Assembly: GCA_000507305.1 (NCBI GenBank)
Contig: DF239100.1
Span: forward strand, 91,001-155,000
DNA length: 64,000 nucleotides
Source: Breviolum minutum Mf 1.05b.01
Lineage: Eukaryota; Sar; Dinophyceae; Suessiales; Symbiodiniaceae
Direction of reading: 5' to 3'
Part shown: piece by piece, positions 56,001 to 64,000 of the stretch
Layout: each line of letters begins with the position of its first letter
Position numbering within the stretch: the first letter of the stretch is position 1
Program-made: the position numbers and the translations under genes
The notes under the pieces: model-generated
The model's database searches: none
Seen by the model: only the letters and a program-made list of their open reading frames with translations
Told to the model about the DNA's origin: nothing

Positions 56001-56520
56001 CTATCATTAGTAGATACATTCCCCTCCAGAAGTTAGAAATGCCCATTTGGCTTTACAACATGAAGGGACGGGAGTAGATGAGATGGGTAGAAAAAACAAC
56101 ATGTCACTTAGGAATCACTGAAGATACGAGTTGCTTGGATGCTTACTTGTTGTTTATTTTGGTAGTATAGTGCTTTTGCGGATTCTACCATGGGAGTCAT
56201 CGCCATTTGGGGAATATGTTTGGTCATTTTTCCAACCACTTAACAAGATAAACAAGCAAATCCAAGAAGGTACCATGGGACGAACGGTCTCTTTACCTAC
56301 ATGGATCCCATAAAGATCAACTGTTCATGTAGGTAAACATACCATTTTCCATGGATCCTTAATGGGCCTGGGAATTGGGCCTTCCTTGTTTTCAGCCGGT
56401 TTTTTGGATGAAGTTCGCAACCTCAGGCTCACACACTCGGTTGCAGCGCTGTGATGGTACTACACGTCAGGCGGTGCCAAATACGGTACACCTCCTTGAA
56501 TACCTGGTATACAAGCAGTA
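50055..56520 (+). CDS. Spliced plus-strand gene of unknown function
   Basis: A series of exon-like pieces on the plus strand, separated by element-filled introns: ~50060-50190 (F-L-R-W-K-P-D-V-V-A-T-R-V), 50397-50505 (F-D-F-P-K-W-F-E-T-K-K, ending in a stop, so perhaps a different gene), ~51738-51830 (N-F-T-L-V-S-N-N-D-G-N-T-G-C-D-G-R-F), ~52757-52845 (V-F-E-G-D-L-V-E-I-S-S-T-N), ~53600-53695 (K-S-P-V-A-S-L-A-A-G-E-T-Q), ~54211-54262 with 54367-54495 (D-I-D-E-M-K-R-F-L-K-K-E-Q, then K-H-V-P-S-T-C-N-L-N-T-P), ~55017-55070 (G-L-Y-E-S-H-E-F-L-R-A-N-F-G-N-H-P-Q), ~55330-55480, ~55806-55955 (G-F-D-A-K-A-Q-V-T-V-A-G-L-A-A-R-Y) and ~56396-56515 (T-T-R-Q-A-V-P-N-T-V-H-L-L-E-Y-L). Most end at GT donors. 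I do not recognise the protein, and the number of genes here is uncertain. Confidence 0.45.
50709..50815 (+). mobile_element. MITE-like element with ~30-bp terminal inverted repeats
   Basis: The left end TAGATATACCTAGAACCCAA is mirrored at the right end by GGGTTCCAGGTATATCTA, with pairing continuing for about 33 bases and few mismatches. Total length is 107 bases. AT-rich flanks; no coding potential. Confidence 0.75.
51028..51116 (+). repeat. GAT/GTT trinucleotide microsatellite
   Basis: Roughly 85 bases of GAT and GTT triplets in two blocks. It produces an Asp/Val-only open frame that is not a gene. Confidence 0.9.
51241..51332 (+). mobile_element. MITE-like element, family M copy 2
   Basis: Begins CCCATACGATCC and ends with GGGTGCTATGGG; the interior has CATTTACTTG on the left and ATGTAGGTAAAT on the right. 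Ends and core match the other M copies, but the arms have diverged. Confidence 0.5.
52283..52428 (+). mobile_element. Inverted-repeat element with TTGACGGTTCAGAAATCCGG ends
   Basis: TTGACGGTTCAGAAATCCGG at the left is mirrored by CCGGTATTTCTGAACCCATC at the right. A fragment of the same end (GGATTTCTGAACCATCAG) recurs near 62193. Non-coding. Confidence 0.6.
52965..53177 (+). mobile_element. Stowaway-like MITE (outer copy), interrupted by a second copy
   Basis: Starts CCCTCCCTAAAACTAACA and ends TGTTAGTTCTAGGGAGGG, flanked by TA on both sides (52963-52964 and 53178-53179), the target preference of Tc1/mariner-type elements. Its body is split at a TA by another member of the family at 53039-53140. 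The outer copy without the insert would be ~110 bases, similar to the other members. Confidence 0.8.
53039..53140 (+). mobile_element. Stowaway-like MITE (inner, nested copy)
   Basis: Starts CCCTCCGGTAAACTAACAT and ends ATGTTAGATTTACTGGAGGG, 102 bases, with TA on both sides (53037-53038 and 53141-53142). It sits inside the copy at 52965-53177, showing that one member moved after the other had inserted. Confidence 0.8.
53227..53378 (+). repeat. Element family B, copy 1 (GGGGATGAAATCCTAGCC repeated)
   Basis: Two copies of a GGGGATGAAATCCTAGCC block flank a core with TAACTACCATTCAGGGTAT. A reverse-orientation relative with GGATTTCATCCCC and ACCCTAAAATGGTAGTTATA lies at 61321-61512 in MTR4 intron 3. 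Confidence 0.6.
53434..53570 (+). mobile_element. MITE-like element, family R copy 2
   Basis: Left end GGTATTTTCAGGGACCCTCA is mirrored by the right end TGGGAGTCCCTGGAATCACC; pairing extends over about 30 bases, including the internal GGACATGGGA / TCCCATGTCC. 137 bases, non-coding. Confidence 0.7.
54264..54366 (+). mobile_element. CTAG-ended introner-like element, copy 1, between two exon pieces
   Basis: Begins CTAGGTTGTGGTTTCAAAG and ends GGTTCAACCACCAACTAG, 103 bases. ACAAT lies just before and just after, as a short target duplication would. The bases to its left read D-E-M-K-R-F-L-K-K-E-Q and those to its right continue in frame with C-L-S-K-H-V-P-S-T-C-N-L if the element and one duplication are removed. 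It closely matches the element that forms MTR4 intron 5 (62757-62857), including the shared TTTTCACCCCTA core. Confidence 0.75.
56273..56366 (+). mobile_element. MITE-like element, family M copy 3
   Basis: Left part CCATGGGA ... TTTACCTACATGG; right part ATGTAGGTAAACATACCATT then CCATGGATCCTTAATGGG. The interior closely matches 59925-60023; the left arm has diverged. Confidence 0.6.
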
Positions 56521-56607
56521 TATATTGCCAATTTGGCTCAGAATATGCTACCTCCCACCTTACAAGAACCTCAAGAATCCCTTGATTCAAAGTGACAGGG
56601 ATCATTA

Positions 56608-56722
56608 CCCATTCCCCCCGAAAACTAACATGACTATAGCCGGAAAATCCACCATGAACGAAGCTGTTTTTCCTATTGAACATGGGGATTTTCCAGCCAG
56701 TCATGTTAGTTTTTCAGGGGTG
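56608..56722 (+). mobile_element. Stowaway-like MITE, copy 3
   Basis: Left CCCCCCGAAAACTAACATGA and right TCATGTTAGTTTTTCAGGGG, with the arms pairing for over 30 bases (through GGAAAATCC / GGATTTTCC). TA follows the right end. Related to the copies at 52965, 57136, 61971 and 63009. Confidence 0.75.
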
Positions 56723-57135
56723 TAACAACTGGAACGTGAAATCGCCTATTTAACAAAGGGAAATCATCTAAACCAAACCTTTAATTTTTGTTTTCAGGGG
56801 GGTAACCCATGTTGCAAAGATGGAACTAACCTTTGAAAAGGAGGGGTTGTTGATAGGTACATTCATGTTGAACTGTTTGCTGTCGATCAAAAGTAGCATT
56901 ATAGTATCTGTGGACGGTTTGCATGTAGACCTACAATATATATATATATGTTATATATATTTATGTTACACTACACATGTTGTTTTCAATATGTACTGTA
57001 TATATACTGTAGATGATTTTGTTGAACATCTTCAATTACAAATTACGATTTCATTTCAAAGATACCATGTATATTTGGTTGATCATCTTTGATTTGTTCA
57101 AATGTGTGGGGATTTACAGATTCATCACCGATTCC

Positions 57136-57247
57136 CTCTCCCCTAAAACTAACAGCGAGTTCATCCCTGAAAATAGGCACCCCAAAAAAGGACACTTGTT
57201 TCCAACAATCACCGTTTTTGCAGGGGATGTGTTAGTTTTCGGGAGTG
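57136..57247 (+). mobile_element. Stowaway-like MITE, copy 4 (diverged)
   Basis: CTCTCCCCTAAAACTAACA on the left and TGTTAGTTTTCGGGAGTG on the right; the inner arms pair poorly. Length and ends fit the family. Confidence 0.6.
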
Positions 57248-57901
57248 CTTTTCTTAATGTATTTTACTTCTGTTCCAAAATAAACATCTCGGGCCTACCA
57301 GAAGGATCTAAAGGTCAATAATGTAACGTCCAGAACAGAATCAATGACAAATGAATCATAATTCTACTACGTGAGGCATTTATATAATATATATATATAT
57401 ATACGTGTTTCCTTAAATGGTGGTACCCCCATTTCACACCCCAAAATGATGATTTTTAGTAGTGGGTTTGTTGGGGAAACCCACCATTTTAGGAAACCCC
57501 CCAAAACACGGCATTTGTCCGAAAAGGTCATTTTTCAAACCTCCAGTGACACATTGGGGATGTGGGGATGTTGGATCCAACAGGCCAAAAAAACTAGGTT
57601 TGTTTCAAGGATTTAGTTAACCAATACTCTTTTCAGATAGGTTCAGATTACCAACTATAGAAAATAGCTTTTAAGCAATCATTGCTGCACTTATATATGA
57701 CATGATTATTTTTGCACATTTTTGCTGCTTCTCTTGGGTCATTCTTGTCAAAGACTCGCTCTTCATGAAACTATGGCCATTTCCAGCTGTCAGTGATGGA
57801 GTTGCAAGTAGTTATATCAAAAACTACAATTTATCAACAAAAACGCAGGATGATTTTTTATTGATAAATTGTTGATAAACTACTTCCATATATGATAATC
57901 A

Positions 57902-57990
57902 ACAAATCAATTGTTGATATATTGTTGATATATTGTAGATATATTGTTGATATATTGTAGATATATTGTTGATATATTGTTGATCAATTT
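57902..57990 (+). repeat. Minisatellite of ~11-12 bp (ATATTGTTGAT)
   Basis: Seven or so copies of ATATTGTTGAT / ATATTGTAGAT in tandem, about 80 bases, preceded by shorter TTGTTGATAA units from 57840. The minus strand shows an Asn/Ile/Ser/Thr/Tyr/Gln repeat that is a by-product and not a protein. Confidence 0.85.
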
Positions 57991-58363
57991 TATCTAAAGT
58001 ACTTCCAACACAGCAAACTGTTGATTTGTTTTTAAGACGTGGTGACCACTCCTCGCACCTCGGAGTTTTAGGAGTTTTCACTTCAGAAAGACGAGTTTTC
58101 ATCCCATGTTTCTGCTGGAAAAAAACACACATACAACAGAAGCATTGCTGGTTGAACCAATTCAAATCAGCCGAAATTTAGGCTGGATTCATACAAACAA
58201 TCAACAACACAACACATGATGTTCATTCCTGTGGTTTGAAGCTAAGAGAGTGGTGGTGACATGACATGTCTCAGAATATCCACACATAGCCACATCGCCC
58301 GTGTTCAAGAAACCAAGAGAAACGTGTCGACTGAGTCGTCAAACTCACGGGTTCTTGTTGGCG

Positions 58364-61300
58364 ATGGCGAAGCGTCAGCCCATCGGTCAGGAGAATGGCG
58401 CCGAAAAGAGACGGCGAGAGAATCTAGATGTCCTAGAGCAATAAAGGGCTTTGTTTTCGGGTAAACGAATATGGCAAGAGTTGTTTTCAGCTGAAGATGT
58501 ATTTCCGGCCATGTTTGTTTACCAGAGTGTATAGTTGGTGGATATTTTTTCTTAAACATTCAAAACGCCAAAAAGACGAGATAAGATTTCCATGTAGATG
58601 TTTTTCATGTTGTTCTGGTTCAACCACAACCCCTAAGAAAGAGTGCCCCATGTTTATCACGTTGTTAGTTTCATTGCTGGTTGACGGGATTTCAGGATGT
58701 GTTTTCAAGTCGTGAGTTTCCAATGGGTGATGTGTCTACCCTATGATATCCGGGGAGCAAATGGTCGCCAGGGATGGGGAGCTAACGACAGGGTAGTATG
58801 GTGCAAAAAAACTCTTGAAGCGCCACCAGCTATAAATGTGGCTGTAAGTCCTACACACAGCCCTTTTAAAGGGTAACTCGAATTGTAACCTAGCTTACTC
58901 GGGTTCTCGCCCCATCTGGAAGGGGCCTACCTTGTATGATATTCATGTGATGTTTTGAAGATTCAGTCAATTATTCAAATCAATGTTGGAATTTGTGATG
59001 TGAGTACATGTTCACTTCAAATCTCCAAAAAGCATGTGTTTTTTTTCCGAAACCAAAAAAAAACAGCAACACTTGAAATACGCATCATAACCGCTAATAG
59101 GGCTAAGGGCCTGGAACACTGCGACGGGAGATGTGTGAAAATCTTTTTCAAAACACCCAGGAATGGCCCCAATGGGGATCGCGATGAACCAATGGAAGCA
59201 GAACTAACCACAGAGACAGTACTAGAGACTTATGATGTGAAGATTTCTGGTGGCAATTGTGTACATGAATGTGTACGTCCTTCTGAACTGGCTGGACAGC
59301 CTTTGGGACCATTGCCACAAACACCTGCAAAGTCTTATTCATTTCAACTGGATGCCTTCCAGCAAGAGGCTGTCAATTGCTTGGAGAGAAGAGAATCTGT
59401 CATGGTAGCAGCACATACTTCAGCTGGCAAGACGGTTGTTGCAGAATATGCCATTGCTATGGCATTGCGTGACAAACAACGAATCATCTATACTTCTCCC
59501 ATTAAAGCTCTTAGCAATCAAAAGTACCGTGATTTGCAAGATGAGTTCAACGATGTGGGTTTAATGACAGGTGATGTGACCATCAACCCTCATGCCAGTT
59601 GTATGATCATGACTACTGAGATCTTGCGTTCCATGCTGTACCGTGGTTCAGACGTCTCACGTGAAATGGCATGGGTTGTTTTCGATGAAGTACACTACAT
59701 GAGAGATCGAGATCGCGGAGTAGTTTGGGAAGAGGTCATGATTCTACTGCCGGATTCTGTGCGTTTGGTCTTCCTATCTGCTACCATTCCCAATGCTCGG
59801 GAATTTGCAGAATGGAGCCTCGGATTTGTGGTACTTGTAAGATTTTTGTTTACGTGAAATTACACTTCGTTGAAACTGACAGTAGCAACAGAACATGGAC
59901 CCCATTAAAGATGAGCTTTCCAATCCCATAGGATTCATGGGACTGGTTTATTTACCTACATTTATCCCATAAAAATCAAGTATTCATGTAGGTAAATATA
60001 CCATTTTCCATGGATCCTATGGGCCTTGAACATGTTTTTTTTTGTTTTTCGTTTGTGTACCGGCAGGTTTCCGAAAAGCCTTGGCATTTTTCAGTTTTTT
60101 GCGTGACCTTTTTGGCCCTTTGAGAGACACCCTTTCAAATTATAGGATCCATGTTCTGGTATATTACCATAGTCTTCCAAAAACCTCCTAAGGTTCGGTG
60201 TTTGAGGTATGTTTGGGGCGTCCAAATAACTCCTCACAAGGTGTTTGGAAGCCTAGGGCAGTATATTATATAATATAAGTAAATTTGTTTGATTTTTATG
60301 GTAAGTGTAGGGAAATATACAAGTCGTATGAATCCTTTGGGTACTGGAAACCAACCACCGTTTGAAATGAAACCTTCGATCCGTTTTGGGATGAATGTAA
60401 ACTCACACTTCAACAGTAGTCTAGATGGTGGTTTCAATGATTTTTTGATGTTACCCCTATTAGAAAATGATGATAAAATTTGACTCAATTTGACTATATA
60501 TTTGATATTTGTTTCAAACAGGTTGAAACCACTTGGTAGTTCACAAAAGTGTTCAAAATGAAAAAGCGTAAGTTGGACTTCCAACTGTCATGTTAACTGG
60601 CGAGACGGCAAGACGACTCAGAACTCTAAGGATATGTCGAATTAAACATCAACCTTGTCATGTGATTTACACAGACAAGCGTCCGGTGCCACTCCAACAC
60701 TACTTGTTTCCAGCTGGTGGTGATGGTGTGTACATGGTTGTTGATGAGAAAGGACAGTTCCGAGAAGATAATTTCCATAAAGCTTTGACAGCTCTTCAAA
60801 GTGCTGCTGAGTCAACGAATGTGGATACCAAGAAGATGTTGAAAAGAAAGGGCAAAGCCAATTTGGGAGATTTGGAAAAGATTGTAAGAATGTGCAACTC
60901 AGCTAAAAGGTCCTAAACAACAGTTGAATAAAGAACACTTGCCTGGCGATTCTGCTGGTAACATTTTTGGGATGGTTAAGTGACCCTTTCAAAGGCTAAG
61001 TGACCTTCAACTAGGGGATACAAAGGTTACTTTGAATCACCTGGTGGTGTTTTTTTTGCGATTTGTTTGCTTGTTTTGGTTGGTAAACCCAGGTGCTCAA
61101 TGTATGGTATATGTACCTACATGAAACAACCCCCAAAACTTGTAGGTTGATAGATTTAATAGGCCAGCCCCATTGAGCCACTGGTATGATTAGATACTTT
61201 TTTAGGGGTTCATTTCTCCTGGATCCAAAGGAAGTTAACGTTGGAAAACACTTGTGGATTTTGGCAGGGTGAGCCACTTTCCATTGAATACTGGTTGTTT

Positions 61301-63860
61301 AATGACGGGATCCTTATTATTTCATGGTTTATGAAAGTAATCCCTACAAAACTGGGGGTAGGATTTCATCCCCTACTCTAAACCACCAGTTCTTTATACC
61401 CTAAAATGGTAGTTATATTACCATAGATAGCCAGTTATATATAACTCCTTATACTGGTGTATTTATAGGTAGTATAATCCCCTATATACCCTAAACAACT
61501 AGGCTTATCTATATACCCAACAAACAACCGTTTTGGGCCTGTGCTTTTCATTGCTCAGGTAGCGACAGAGGTTATTTGCCTTTGATTGTCTTCTCCTTCA
61601 GCCGCAAGGAATGCGAGGCCAATGCCGTAGCATTGAAGAAGATGGATGTTACAGATGATGATGAGAAACGTCTCATTGATGAAGTGCCTTGGAACTCCCA
61701 ACTGAAAATATATGGTATACTGTGTTTATATATATACATGTTTTGTTGATTTTACATGATTTATATGGTAAATCTAAGCACATATACGTATATATATATT
61801 ATATATATATATACGCACCTGGATTTTAGGGGTATGGATGTTTGTTTTTTTTTGAATACTTTGGTAGCATTGAGGCTCGACAATTCATGTGAGGCTCGAC
61901 AAAGGTGGTCTTCTTCTATCGATTTTCAGTGCACTGGTTATTCGAATTCAGGATTCTCACCAAGGGGCTACCCTCCCTGAAACTACCATAGCACCTTAAA
62001 ATTGATGGTTGGAATACTACTTTCCTTTTGGGAAGACCCATTTTCAGGTTCTATGTTAGTTTCAGGGAGGGTATTAGAATTTGAGACATACTGTTGATCG
62101 ATGAAATCCCAAACAACCGCCTGGTATGTATAAAACCTTGTAGATAAATGTAAATAATGGGATTTCAACTACCAATTCCTCAACCGGTGCAGGATTTCTG
62201 AACCATCAGTAGTACCACAAAGCAGCCTTTGATATTTTTAGTGATCTTAGATTTTACTCCCCCGAGAACCAACGATTATCAGCTGAAAAGTGATGGTTGG
62301 AAGATGAAATTTCGTTTTGAAATGGTCCCTTGTCCGGTGATATTGGTTCATTTCCGGTGGGTACTTGGAGGATCATCCCAGTTAGTAAGTGGTTAGTGAC
62401 CCCCATTTATAAGCCAGGGGAACAAGCCGGGCCTTCTTAGGGGACTTACTTACAATGGTATTAACCACTTACAAGTCCTTCCTCCAAGAAAGCCGCCGCT
62501 AATGAGGTCTTCAACAATGCTATCATGACTTTGGGCGATGAAGATCGTGAACTTCCACAAGTGCAGAGTATGTTGCCCTTGCTGCGCCGTGGTCTTGGTA
62601 TTCACCATGGTGGTTTGCTTCCAATGCTCAAAGAAGTGGTTGAAATCCTTTTCCAAGAATCTTTGATCAAGGTCCTTTTCTCTACCGAAACTTTTGCGAT
62701 GGGTATCAATATGCCAGCAAAGACAGTGGTCTTTACCAACACACGCAAGTGGGATGCTAGGTGGTGGTTTCAAACATTTTTTATTTTCACCCCTATTTGG
62801 GCAAGATTTCTAATTTGACTAATATTTTTCAGACTGGTTGGTTCAACCACCAACTAGGATGGTGTTGAGTACCGCATTCTGAATGCGGGTGAATACATCC
62901 AAATGAGTGGTCGTGCTGGCCGACGAGGAAAAGACGATCGCGGATTGACCATCATTATGTTTCCTTGCCGTTTTTAAGTTACAAGGTGGGCCCAAAACAA
63001 CAGTTATACCCCCTGGAAGTTTAACATAGCCCCTGAAAATATACCATCCGAAAAGGAAAGTAGTCTTCCAACCATCATTTTTCAGGGGCTATGTTAAACT
63101 TCGGGGGTGTAGATTTTATATACATGGACTCATGGAGTTATAGCACCCCTATAGATGACTGAAAATGTTTATGTAACTGGGGTTATAACCCCATATGGGG
63201 TTATAACATGTTATAACCTTATACTGTATTATTGGGGACTTTGTGCCCACCTTGCAGTTGGGTTGGTTCAAGCACCAACCTGTGTTAGTTGAAACAAGAG
63301 TTTTTGTTGGTACCTTTCAATCTGACCTGAGGTTTGATGAAAAGGTGGAACCAGATGTGGCCAAGGAGATGTTTATGGGCCAATCTTCAAAGATTTTTAG
63401 TGCATTTCACTTAGGTTACTTGGATTTGTTTCTTTGCCCTAGGGATCCAATCACCTTCTGAGAATGGTAATGGAACCTGAATACCTTGCTGAGGAGGTGA
63501 CTATATACCCCAATTATCATCTGACAAGGTGATTGGATCCTTAGGGTTGATGATGTTTTACGGAGATCCATGGATTTTTTTCTGATCCATGGCTCAAATT
63601 TATGGGATGTACTGTTAGGTAAATATTTCATTTCATACATGGACTTGGATTTGTTGTTTTAAAGTGTTTTGTACGGATTGCACCATGGGATTCATCACCA
63701 TGAAGACCACCTTTTGGTAAAATATGTTTTAAACTTTTTGAAAAGCCTCGAAGAGTCGCAAATCTAAGGTTACAATATGTTGATCAATCTTCTTCGTTTG
63801 GAAGGTGCAGATCCTGATTATATGATTCAAAGGAGTTTTCATCAATTTCAGAAGCTTGGT
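58364..63860 (+). CDS. MTR4: MTR4/SKIV2L2-type exosome RNA helicase, partial (3' end beyond window)
   Basis: Mtr4 is the DExH 3'-to-5' RNA helicase that feeds RNAs to the nuclear exosome. Eight exons were placed: 58364-58437, 59161-59814, 60631-60909, 61563-61683, 62507-62752, 62858-62958, 63332-63414 and 63769 to ~63855; lengths keep phase throughout. Motifs in order: AHTSAGKT (Walker A), [31 protein letters not shown] (DExH box), SATIPNA, then [70 protein letters not shown] (motif VI), and N-M-L-I-N-L-L-R near the edge. The arch and C-terminal domains lie outside the window. The start at 58364 (M-A-K-R-Q-P) is inferred from phase with exon 2. Donors are GC (intron 1), GA (introns 2, 5) and GT (others); intron 3 borders are the least sure. 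Introns are 105-823 bases and filled with MITEs. Confidence 0.9.
59925..60023 (+). mobile_element. MITE-like element, family M copy 4, in MTR4 intron 2
   Basis: Ends CCCATAGGATTCATGG and CCATGGATCCTATGGG are inverted copies; inside, TTTACCTACAT and ATGTAGGTAAA form a second inverted pair. 99 bases; the best-preserved member of its family. Confidence 0.75.
60421..60539 (+). mobile_element. CTAG-family introner-like element, copy 2, in MTR4 intron 2
   Basis: Begins CTAGATGGTGGTTTCAATG and ends GGTTGAAACCACTTGGTAG. It shares the TACCCCTATT and TTTGACT core with the copies at 54264 and 62757. TAGT is present on both sides. Here it lies inside a longer intron and does not itself define the splice sites. 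Confidence 0.65.
61321..61512 (-). repeat. Element family B, copy 2, in MTR4 intron 3
   Basis: The reverse complement carries GGGGATGAAATCC and TATAACTACCATTTTAGGGT, matching the element at 53227-53378. Internal TATA-rich stretches are palindromic. Ends not precisely defined. Confidence 0.55.
61971..62071 (+). mobile_element. Stowaway-like MITE, copy 5, in MTR4 intron 4
   Basis: Exactly 101 bases, CCCTCCCTGAAACTACCATAG to CTATGTTAGTTTCAGGGAGGG, with TA on both sides (61969-61970, 62072-62073). The terminal repeats pair over ~20 bases with one mismatch, so it is a recent insertion. Confidence 0.85.
62258..62361 (+). mobile_element. Stowaway-like MITE, copy 6 (diverged), in MTR4 intron 4
   Basis: CTCCCCCGAGAACCAACG at the left and TGGTTCATTTCCGGTGGG at the right, TA on both sides, 104 bases. 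It shares the inner GTGATGGTTGGAAGA segment with copy 5, but the ends are much changed. Confidence 0.55.
62753..62857 (+). mobile_element. Introner: CTAG-family element that is the whole of MTR4 intron 5
   Basis: Exon 5 ends with the codons for R-K-W and exon 6 resumes with D-G-V-E-Y-R, as Mtr4 requires. The intervening 105 bases are GATG plus a 101-base element, CTAGGTGGTGGTTTCAAAC ... GGTTCAACCACCAACTAG (62757-62857), and GATG is repeated directly after it (62858-62861). The 5' splice site (GA) is thus supplied by the duplicated target, and the 3' AG by the end of the element. A near-identical element sits at 54264-54366. Confidence 0.85.
63009..63109 (+). mobile_element. Stowaway-like MITE, copy 7, in MTR4 intron 6
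   Basis: 101 bases, CCCCCTGGAAGTTTAACATA to TATGTTAAACTTCGGGGGTG, with TA on both sides (63007-63008, 63110-63111). The arms pair over about 30 bases, through CCCCTGAAAA / TTTTCAGGGG. Confidence 0.8.
63437..63546 (+). mobile_element. MITE-like element with ~34-bp inverted repeats, in MTR4 intron 7
   Basis: CCCTAGGGATCCAATCACCT at the left is mirrored by AGGTGATTGGATCCTTAGGG at the right, pairing on through the next bases (TCTGA / TCTGA and ATAAT-like). 110 bases, few mismatches, distinct from the other families. Confidence 0.75.
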
Positions 63861-64000
63861 GTTTTTTTCTTCTTTCGAGTGTTTGAGTTGTTTTTTTGTG
63901 TTTTGAATGGTGTTTTTTGTTGCTAATCTCCTTTCACATTCAGAAGCTCGGGTCCTTTTATGTCTTTTTTCTTGAGTGTCTTTTTGTATCCCGAAGTATT

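Noticed and set aside
57899-58165. Ile/Ser/Thr/Tyr repeat protein on the minus strand
   Set aside because: Translation of the ATATTGTTGAT minisatellite.

Overview
The window looks like nuclear DNA of a dinoflagellate, most likely of the Symbiodiniaceae or a close relative. The evidence is: (i) a Ty1/copia-type retroelement with the Gly/Lys-rich Gag tail I associate with dinoflagellate copia elements; (ii) spliced genes whose introns mix GT-AG, GC-AG and GA-AG borders, with the 3' AG usually followed by G, as reported for Symbiodinium genomes; (iii) short palindromic MITE-like elements inside introns, one of which is an intron by itself (an introner); (iv) several lineage-typical proteins without a clear name. 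No ribosome-binding sites, operons, tRNAs, rRNAs or CRISPR arrays were seen.

Layout. 1-7.8 kb: minus-strand copia-type LTR retrotransposon (RNase H and RT at the window edge, then integrase, a methyltransferase-like insert, protease, Gag), cut by the window start and carrying four frame changes. 9.2-10.5 kb: plus-strand decayed family B DNA polymerase of Polinton/virus type. 14.8-36.4 kb: coding patches and spliced genes, mostly minus strand: an EF-hand protein end, a PARG/macro-like protein resolved exon by exon, a beta-propeller-like protein, and a nitrilase-fold protein lacking the nucleophile cysteine. About 36.5 kb: orientation switches. 37.4-45.9 kb: plus-strand spliced gene(s) with lysine-rich disordered exons and a methyltransferase-like domain sharing three motifs with the insert in the copia element. 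46.1-48.4 kb: a large plus-strand gene with a 607-codon exon, unidentified and possibly transposon-derived. 50-56.5 kb: another plus-strand spliced gene of unknown function. 58.4 kb to the end: a plus-strand MTR4/SKIV2L2 RNA helicase gene, eight exons placed with consistent phase, 3' end beyond the window.

From 48.9 kb to the end, introns and spacers are crowded with at least eight families of ~100-150 bp inverted-repeat elements. They include a Stowaway-like family with TA flanks (one copy nested in another) and a CTAG-ended family whose insertion accounts exactly for MTR4 intron 5. The most noteworthy signals are this introner/MITE load, the shared methyltransferase-like module in a retroelement and a spliced gene, and the polymerase relic. 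All gene models were made by eye from translation and splice phase; no search or alignment was run.
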